Part shown: piece after piece, positions 5,590 to 10,369 of the stretch
Position numbering within the stretch: the first letter of the stretch is position 1
How the letters are laid out: each line of letters starts with the position of its first letter
From: VGWB01 sp964480945
Lineage (GTDB): Bacteria; Bacteroidota; Ignavibacteria; UBA10030
Length of the DNA stretch: 10,369 nucleotides
Assembly: GCA_964480945.1 (NCBI GenBank)
Contig: CAYZRX010000100.1
Location: forward strand, 1-10,369
Direction of reading: 5' to 3'
Position numbers and translations under genes: made by a program
Notes under the pieces: model-generated
Database searches by the model: none
Told to the model about the DNA's origin: nothing
Seen by the model: only the letters and a program-made list of their open reading frames with translations

Positions 5590-7090
5590 GGGAGGGGACA
5601 CAGGGCAGCAAGCAGGCGGGCGCTCGCCGTTCTGGCGCGCCGTCGTGCGGTACGGGATCGCGGTGGTCATCCTCGTTTTTTACGTAACGGTGTATCTCCA
5701 TTTCGACTATACGCCGGACGATACGTACATCTATCTCCAGTATGCCAAGCACATCGCCCACGGCGATGGATTCTCGTTCAACGCTGGATCGCCGAGCTAC
5801 GGCATCACCGGCCCTCTCTGGGCCCTCTTGATCGCCGGCGGAACCGGGCTCGGCCTCGATCCGTACATCGTCGCAAAGACGCTGGACATCGTTTTCGCCA
5901 GCATGACGCTTCTCGCCCTCTATGCGCTCGCGATCTATCTCCTGCACGACCGGATCTACGCGTTGGTGGCGACCTGGATCTTTTCGTTCGACGCCTGGTT
6001 TCTCCGATGGTCAGCCTCAGGCATGGAAAGCTCGCTCGCCATTCTCCTGGTCCTGATTGCGGTGTGGTATGCGTACCGGAAGGAGTACGTCGTTTCTTCA
6101 TTCGTTGCTGCCGTCTTAACGCTGGTGCGCCCGGAGGGCGCGTTGCTCTTCGCGGTTGTGCTCCTTGACAACTTGTTCAACACCCGCGATCGCAGGGTGG
6201 CGAGAAGGGCCTTCCTCTTCTCACTCCTGACCTATGGTGCGATCGTTTCGGTCTGGCTGGTGTACGCCTACTTCTCGTTCGGGAGCGTACTGCCGAATAC
6301 GCTGCAAGCCAAGTCAACCTCGGGCATGAGCCTGCCGGTGCTCTGGTTTACCGGAAGCTCGATCGCCAAGATTCTCGGCGCAACGCAGGTGCTTTCCGCG
6401 CTGCTGCTGATCCTGGGGGTCGTGGTGACTGTGAGGGCATACAGCTGGCGAATGTTGTTCGAGGAGTCGTTCCCGCTGCTCTGGGTTGTCTTGCTTCCCC
6501 TCTTTTATATCATTCTGAATGTGCAGGTGACGTCGCGGTATCTGCTCCTTGTCCTGCCGTTCGTCGCCGTGTATGGGGTTTGGGGGATCAAGAGGCTGGA
6601 GGTAGCGTCCCTTCTTTCGCCTCAGCGTGCCCTTGTGGCGTTGCTGGTCGTCGCCGGCCTCTCGCTCGCCGAAAACCAGTACGTCTATCATGAGAAGGTC
6701 GTGCCTCACATGGAGAATTTTACCGAGGGGATGAACGAGTGTCTGAAACCGATGGCCTACTGGTTGAAATCGAACGCGCCGGAGGGAGCGACGGTGTTGA
6801 CGCCGGATATCGGGATGCTCGGATATGTTTCGGGACGGAAGGTCTACGAAACGGCCGGCCTGGTAACGCCCGCAATGAAGAGGGCATTCCGAGGCGTTAC
6901 CTACGATGAGGGGATGATCGAGCATCGGTATGAGCGAGTGATGGAGCCGGACTACATTGTCGACCGGTCGCCGAGCCCTGCGAGGCTTGCGGCGGATTCC
7001 CTTCAGCCGGTAATGACACGGACGTTCTTCGGGCTCGGTCTGACGAAGCCGGAGCCTGTCTATTATACGCTGTACAAGGTGCTCAAATGA
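5582..7090 (+). CDS. GT-C type integral membrane glycosyltransferase (GT39/AftB-like)
   Basis: A 502-residue polytopic protein, probably with nine or more membrane segments (first at about residues 22-40). The first outside loop has PDDTYIYLQYAKHIAHGDGF, with the acidic pair Asp46-Asp47 expected to act in catalysis in GT-C enzymes. Family marks follow: SYGITGPLW (72-80), SASGMESSLA (144-153), LVRPEGALL (181-189) and GSVLPNTLQAKS (234-245). A soluble extracytoplasmic C-terminal part (from about 375) carries TPDIGMLGYVSGRKVYETAGL. Such enzymes move a sugar from a polyprenyl-phosphate donor to a glycan, lipid or protein on the outer face of the inner membrane; donor and acceptor are unknown here. 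The start is a TTG inside the phosphatase gene, preceded by GAGGGGG (5571-5577); no ATG lies near the N-terminus. It overlaps the next gene by 4 bases. Confidence 0.85.
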   Translation: MTEGGDTGQQAGGRSPFWRAVVRYGIAVVILVFYVTVYLHFDYTPDDTYIYLQYAKHIAHGDGFSFNAGSPSYGITGPLWALLIAGGTGLGLDPYIVAKTLDIVFASMTLLALYALAIYLLHDRIYALVATWIFSFDAWFLRWSASGMESSLAILLVLIAVWYAYRKEYVVSSFVAAVLTLVRPEGALLFAVVLLDNLFNTRDRRVARRAFLFSLLTYGAIVSVWLVYAYFSFGSVLPNTLQAKSTSGMSLPVLWFTGSSIAKILGATQVLSALLLILGVVVTVRAYSWRMLFEESFPLLWVVLLPLFYIILNVQVTSRYLLLVLPFVAVYGVWGIKRLEVASLLSPQRALVALLVVAGLSLAENQYVYHEKVVPHMENFTEGMNECLKPMAYWLKSNAPEGATVLTPDIGMLGYVSGRKVYETAGLVTPAMKRAFRGVTYDEGMIEHRYERVMEPDYIVDRSPSPARLAADSLQPVMTRTFFGLGLTKPEPVYYTLYKVLK

Positions 7091-8331
7091 TCAGAACACT
7101 TGTTCTCATGAGCATACTGTTCCTGCCGAGCCTCTTTTCGCAGGAGGTTTATTCTGATCGCATAAAGGGACTGCGCGTGTACGGCTCAACAGAAGCTGGC
7201 GTACCGATTGCCGAGCTCCGGTCCCGGCCGGTCACGATCGAATTCGACGTCAACGAGACGACGCCCCCGGACTTCCGGATTCGGGTGTTTCACTGCGACC
7301 GCGACTGGAAGGTGACCGCGACGTCGTTTGTGAATGATGAGATGCGGAACTGGACGAAGGCTCCGCTCGGATTCGAACCTGCACCGGCAGGTGTGCAACA
7401 GTACAGGTTTCACTACTCGGTCAAGCTTCCGGGATTCCCGGGCATCGAGCAGTTCCAGCAGTCGGGCAACTACATTTTTGAGGTGTATGAGAAGGATGGT
7501 CAGGATGTCCTCGCCCGGGGCAGGTTCTTTGTGGTGGAGAAAATGGTGCAGCCATCGATGGTCGTAAGCAATCGCTCTCTGCCGTCCGAGGTGAACCCGT
7601 ACAACCAGGTCAACAAGATCGCCGTGCGGTTCGTCGTCCCGAGGGCCGACACCGTCACCGGAGGAGAGGTGCTCTACCCGATCAACCTGACCTGCACCGA
7701 TGTCTACAGGGATCGCCAGCTTTACGATCCCTGGCGAATCGATGCCAACGACAATAACCCCAATACGTTCGTGGACGGGTACGGGACGATGAAGATGACG
7801 TTCACGGTCGACAACGTTGCGCCCGGCGACAGCTATCGTCGATTGGATCTGACGGATATCGATCAGTATCCGTTGGGTGAAGAGCTCCGTTCCCGTCTCG
7901 GAGCGGACGTGAGCCGGTTTCTGCAGCCCCCGTTCCGTGATGCTCATGGGACATCCGTCCTGACGGCCGGAAATCGCTACGCGGACTATCTGCCCTTCCA
8001 GTTTGAGCTGCTTCTGGACGGGCATCTCTACGATTCGGTCTTCGTGGTGGGGGATTTCGATGGGTGGAGACCGTCCCCGCAGTGCGTGATGGACTATGAC
8101 GACGGGTCGAGAAGGTACGTCTGGCGGACGTGGCTGCGCCGCGGCGTCTACGATTATCAGTATGTCGTCGGCTCGAACGATTGGATCGCCGTCGAGGGGA
8201 ACGACTGGCGGACGGTGAACGTCTACACGGCTTTCATTTACTATCGCGACAGCCGGTACGGCGGATTCGACAGGATCATCGGGTATTCTCAGCGATTGAG
8301 CCCCGGCGGCAATGAGCCAACTTCAGATTGA
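7087..8331 (+). CDS. Type IX secretion system plug protein (DUF5103 family)
   Basis: A 414-residue protein with a signal peptide at about 1-19 (hydrophobic LVLMSILFLPSLFS). The N-terminal beta domain (about 22-155) opens with IKGLRVYGSTEAGVPIAEL and carries IEFDVNETTPPDFRIRVFHCDRDW and NYIFEVYEKDGQDVLARGRFFVVE, as in the T9SS plug first domain. The C-terminal part (about 305-405) is an E-set/CBM48-like fold: FVVGDFDGW, RGVYDYQYV, then VYTAFIYYRDSRYGGFDRIIGY. In Flavobacterium the plug sits in the periplasmic mouth of the large SprA translocon and keeps the channel shut; I assume the same role here. Length fits the family. It overlaps the GT-C gene by 4 bases (ATGA) with AAGGT six bases upstream. 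No other T9SS component is in the window. Confidence 0.85.
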   Translation: MIRTLVLMSILFLPSLFSQEVYSDRIKGLRVYGSTEAGVPIAELRSRPVTIEFDVNETTPPDFRIRVFHCDRDWKVTATSFVNDEMRNWTKAPLGFEPAPAGVQQYRFHYSVKLPGFPGIEQFQQSGNYIFEVYEKDGQDVLARGRFFVVEKMVQPSMVVSNRSLPSEVNPYNQVNKIAVRFVVPRADTVTGGEVLYPINLTCTDVYRDRQLYDPWRIDANDNNPNTFVDGYGTMKMTFTVDNVAPGDSYRRLDLTDIDQYPLGEELRSRLGADVSRFLQPPFRDAHGTSVLTAGNRYADYLPFQFELLLDGHLYDSVFVVGDFDGWRPSPQCVMDYDDGSRRYVWRTWLRRGVYDYQYVVGSNDWIAVEGNDWRTVNVYTAFIYYRDSRYGGFDRIIGYSQRLSPGGNEPTSD

Positions 8332-8343
8332 ATAAGGTGGGCG

Positions 8344-8349
8344 AAAGGA
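8344..8349 (+). promoter_or_regulatory. Ribosome binding site AAAGGA of the oxidoreductase gene
   Basis: AAAGGA lies four bases before the ATG at 8354 in the 22-base gap after the plug gene. Confidence 0.65.
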
Positions 8350-8353
8350 TTCT

Positions 8354-9355
8354 ATGAATAAACTGAAGGTCGGTGTGATCGGCACCGGGCATCTCGGCAG
8401 CCTCCATGCGAAGATGTTCTCCCAGATTGAATCGGCAGAGCTTGTGGGGGTCTACGATCTCGATCGCCCGAGGAGCGAACAAGTGGCTGCGGAGAACCGC
8501 ACCACGGCATCTGCGCGACTTGAGGACCTGCTCTCGGCCGTCGAAGCCGTCAGCATCGCGACGACGACGAAGTCGCATTTCGACGTGGCGCACCAGGCCC
8601 TCCGGCAGGGCCTTCACACGTTCATCGAGAAGCCGATCACGGAAACGATCGAGCAGGCTCGTACACTCGTCGAGCTCGCCGAGGAGAAGAAGCTGAAGCT
8701 CCAGGTCGGACATATCGAACGCTTCAATCCGGCGATCCTGGCGCTGGAGCACCTCAAGCTGCAGCCGCTGTTCATCGAGTCGCATCGGCTGGCGCAGTTT
8801 AGTCCGCGCGGCTCCGACGTCGCGGTGGTGCTCGACCTGATGATTCACGATATCGACCTGATCCTGAGCCTCGTGCGGTCGCCCGTCGTGCGTATCGACG
8901 CAAACGGTGTCGCCGTGGTTTCCGGCAGCGAGGATATCGCCAACGCGCGCCTTCAGTTCGAAAACGGCTGTGTCGCGAACGTGACCGCAAGCCGGATCTC
9001 GCAGAACAAGATGCGGAAGATGCGCCTCTTTCAGCACGATGCCTACATCTCGATCGATTTCTCGCAAGGACTCGCCGAGGTCTTCCGCCTGGTGGACGAG
9101 AACGACGCCGCGGCGAAACCGACGATGATGTTGGGGAAGATTGATCAAGGCGAGCGGAAACGGATCATCGTGTACGAGCAGCCCGAGGTGAAAGACGTCA
9201 ACGCCCTGAAGTATGAGCTCGAGCTGTTTGTGAAATCGGTCCGGGAGGATACCGAACCGCCCGTAACCGGCAGCGACGGCCTGCAAGCGCTTGAAGTCGC
9301 CCAGGAGATCTTGAAGAAGATATCCGACAGCTCGCGGAGGCTGTTCGGGGGCTGA
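8354..9355 (+). CDS. Gfo/Idh/MocA family sugar oxidoreductase
   Basis: A 333-residue NAD(P)-dependent dehydrogenase, the usual family length. The N-terminal Rossmann domain (about 1-120) starts with VGVIGTGHLGSLHA (dinucleotide-binding GxGxxG). The family's EKP motif is FIEKPIT, with the catalytic/cofactor Lys93. The C-terminal alpha/beta domain has GHIERFNPAI (119-128) and LDLMIHDIDLIL (160-171), which supplies the Asp and His residues of the active site. The GHIERFNP variant is, from memory, common among nucleotide-sugar dehydrogenases such as UDP-GlcNAc 3-dehydrogenases (GnnA, WlbA), which feed amino sugars to lipid A or O-antigen; this is a suggestion only. The start has AAAGGA four bases upstream. 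It follows the plug gene after 22 bases, so cotranscription is likely. Substrate unknown. Confidence 0.92.
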   Translation: MNKLKVGVIGTGHLGSLHAKMFSQIESAELVGVYDLDRPRSEQVAAENRTTASARLEDLLSAVEAVSIATTTKSHFDVAHQALRQGLHTFIEKPITETIEQARTLVELAEEKKLKLQVGHIERFNPAILALEHLKLQPLFIESHRLAQFSPRGSDVAVVLDLMIHDIDLILSLVRSPVVRIDANGVAVVSGSEDIANARLQFENGCVANVTASRISQNKMRKMRLFQHDAYISIDFSQGLAEVFRLVDENDAAAKPTMMLGKIDQGERKRIIVYEQPEVKDVNALKYELELFVKSVREDTEPPVTGSDGLQALEVAQEILKKISDSSRRLFGG

Positions 9356-9380
9356 CCTCGCTCTCGGTCGGATCTATTAT
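9352..9380 (+). promoter_or_regulatory. Candidate internal promoter for the cca gene
   Basis: CTGACC (9352-9357) and TATTAT (9375-9380) with a 17-base spacer; four and five of six bases match the sigma70 consensus. The -35 overlaps the stop codon of the oxidoreductase gene. A start near 9387 would leave about 20 bases before the TTG start of cca. Confidence 0.4.
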
Positions 9381-9387
9381 TATTGAA

Positions 9388-9401
9388 GAGAGGAAGTAGG
9401 A
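9388..9401 (+). promoter_or_regulatory. Ribosome binding region that supports a TTG start for cca
   Basis: GAGAGGA (9388-9394) and AGGA (9398-9401) lie 11 and 4 bases before TTG 9406. An in-frame TAG at 9397-9399 rules out any longer start, and no ATG occurs before the catalytic domain. Confidence 0.55.
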
Positions 9402-9405
9402 AGCG

Positions 9406-10369
9406 TTGAAGGAGAGGATCGAACTACAGGAGACCTTGCTGCAACAGATCGGGCAGGTCGCCGATCGGCAGCCGCTCCGGGCCTATGTCGTCGGCGGCTA
9501 CGTGCGTGATCTTCTGCTTGGGAGACGGGTCAAGGATATCGACGTCGTGGTCCTCGGCAACGGGATCGATTTCGGGTGGGAGGTCGCCCGCTCCTGGAAC
9601 AAGCGCAATCTGGTGGTCTTCGAGAAGTTCGGAACCGCGATGCTGCAGCTCGAAGACTCCAAAGTCGAGTTTGTCGGCGCGCGCAAGGAGAGTTACAGCA
9701 AGTACTCGCGAAAGCCCAAGGTCGCGGTCGGCACGCTGGAGGATGACCTTTCGCGCAGAGACTTCACAGTGAACGCCATCGCAGTATCTCTGAACGCCGA
9801 CGATTTTGGGCGTGTCGTCGATCCGTTCTCCGGGCAGAAGGCGATGGAGGAGAGGATCCTGCGCACTCCGTTGGATCCGAAGCAGACGTTTGATGATGAC
9901 CCGCTTCGGATCATGCGGGCCTTCCGTTTTGCCTCCCAGCTTGGCTTCACCATCGAGCCTTCGGTGCTGGCGGCGGCGAAGGAGATGGCTCCGAGACTCA
10001 AGATTGTTTCGCAGGAGCGCATCTCGGATGAGTTTCTCAAGATCCTGGCAAGCCCCAAGCCCTCTGTCGGCCTCCTGCTGCTCGTCGATTCGGGGGTCAT
10101 GGAAATTGTCTTCCCGGAGGTCAGCCAGCTTGGCGGCGTGGAGCAACGGCAGGATCAGCATCACAAGGATGTTCTTCTTCATACGTTCAAGGTGGTGGAC
10201 AACATTAGCGACACAACCGACAATGTCTGGCTCCGGCTGGCTGCCCTCCTGCACGATATCGCGAAACCGCGCACGAAGGCGTTCGTCGAGGGCGTTGGGT
10301 GGACCTTTCACGGTCACGAAGAGATCGGCGCGAGGATGGTGAAGCCGATCTTCCGAAGGATGAAATTTC
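9406..10369 (+). CDS. cca: CCA tRNA nucleotidyltransferase, class II with HD domain (3' end cut off)
   Basis: The first 321 residues can be read. The class II nucleotidyltransferase head has YVVGGYVRDLLLG (28-39), metal-binding Asp44 and Asp46 in KDIDVVV, and FVGARKESY (89-97). LSRRDFTVNAIA (115-126) and DDDPLRIMRAFRFASQLGF (163-181) follow; the latter is the base-selecting motif, usually EDxxR, here DDxxR. An HD phosphohydrolase domain begins at about 250, with LLHDIAKP (His283-Asp284) and the HxH of FHGHEE. It adds or repairs the CCA end of tRNAs. HD-fused members can also be A-adding enzymes or poly(A) polymerases, so CCA addition is the most likely but not the only option. The start must be TTG at 9406: an in-frame TAG lies at 9397 and the first internal ATG is at residue 79, beyond the catalytic motif. 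Confidence 0.93.
   Translation, partial: MKERIELQETLLQQIGQVADRQPLRAYVVGGYVRDLLLGRRVKDIDVVVLGNGIDFGWEVARSWNKRNLVVFEKFGTAMLQLEDSKVEFVGARKESYSKYSRKPKVAVGTLEDDLSRRDFTVNAIAVSLNADDFGRVVDPFSGQKAMEERILRTPLDPKQTFDDDPLRIMRAFRFASQLGFTIEPSVLAAAKEMAPRLKIVSQERISDEFLKILASPKPSVGLLLLVDSGVMEIVFPEVSQLGGVEQRQDQHHKDVLLHTFKVVDNISDTTDNVWLRLAALLHDIAKPRTKAFVEGVGWTFHGHEEIGARMVKPIFRRMKF

Noticed and set aside
7186..8025. Minus-strand open frame of 279 codons opposite the plug gene
   Set aside because: Composition typical of an antisense shadow, no recognisable domain, no ribosome binding site.
8276..9286. Minus-strand open frame of 336 codons opposite the oxidoreductase
   Set aside because: Shadow of the Gfo/Idh gene; the plus-strand frame has clear motifs.
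9424..10317. Minus-strand open frame of 297 codons opposite cca
   Set aside because: Shadow; the plus strand has all nucleotidyltransferase motifs.

Overview
The window looks like a moderately GC-rich chromosome segment from the Bacteroidota/Chlorobiota/Ignavibacteriota group. The main pointer is a type IX secretion system (T9SS) plug protein (formerly DUF5103) at 7087-8331, a family known essentially from that supergroup. An outer-membrane beta-barrel protein with a signal peptide shows a Gram-negative envelope. Clear Shine-Dalgarno sequences and sigma70-like promoters of the form TTGCNN-17 nt-TATATT argue for an early-branching member (Ignavibacteria-like) rather than a classical Bacteroidia, but this is inference. 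No insertion sequences, tRNAs, rRNAs or CRISPR arrays were seen.

Layout. (1) Positions 1-931, minus strand: an ECF sigma factor gene overlaps by 4 bases a downstream, truncated single-pass membrane protein that is probably its anti-sigma partner. (2) Positions 932-1232: an intergenic region of about 300 bases with a perfect 14-bp palindrome, a candidate promoter on the plus strand, a row of three hairpins that may be a small RNA, and a strong terminator for the next gene. (3) Positions 1233-1979, minus: a secreted outer-membrane beta-barrel protein. (4) Positions 2061-3230, minus: an RlmI-like 23S rRNA cytosine methyltransferase, with a promoter placed so that its mRNA may be leaderless. (5) Positions 3231-3682: a divergent intergenic region carrying promoters for both flanking genes. 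(6) Positions 3683-4732, plus: a class I fructose-bisphosphate aldolase very like E. coli FbaB. (7) Positions 4733-4935: a hairpin-rich spacer. (8) Positions 4936-10369, plus: a tight run of five genes: a HAD phosphatase, a GT-C-type membrane glycosyltransferase, the T9SS plug, a Gfo/Idh/MocA sugar dehydrogenase, and a CCA tRNA nucleotidyltransferase that runs off the window.

How they fit together. Genes 4936 to 8331 are joined by stop/start overlaps and are probably cotranscribed. The dehydrogenase follows after 22 bases. The group mixes sugar handling (phosphatase, dehydrogenase), lipid-linked sugar transfer at the membrane (GT-C) and a T9SS outer-membrane component. This fits envelope glycan and protein export being made together, although gene neighbourhood alone does not prove it. 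The cca gene has its own possible promoter overlapping the preceding stop codon. Both the GT-C and cca genes appear to start with TTG. The most interesting non-coding signals are the palindrome and hairpin cluster near 1018-1174, the predicted leaderless promoter at 3237-3265, and the alternative-stem spacer at 4793-4888.
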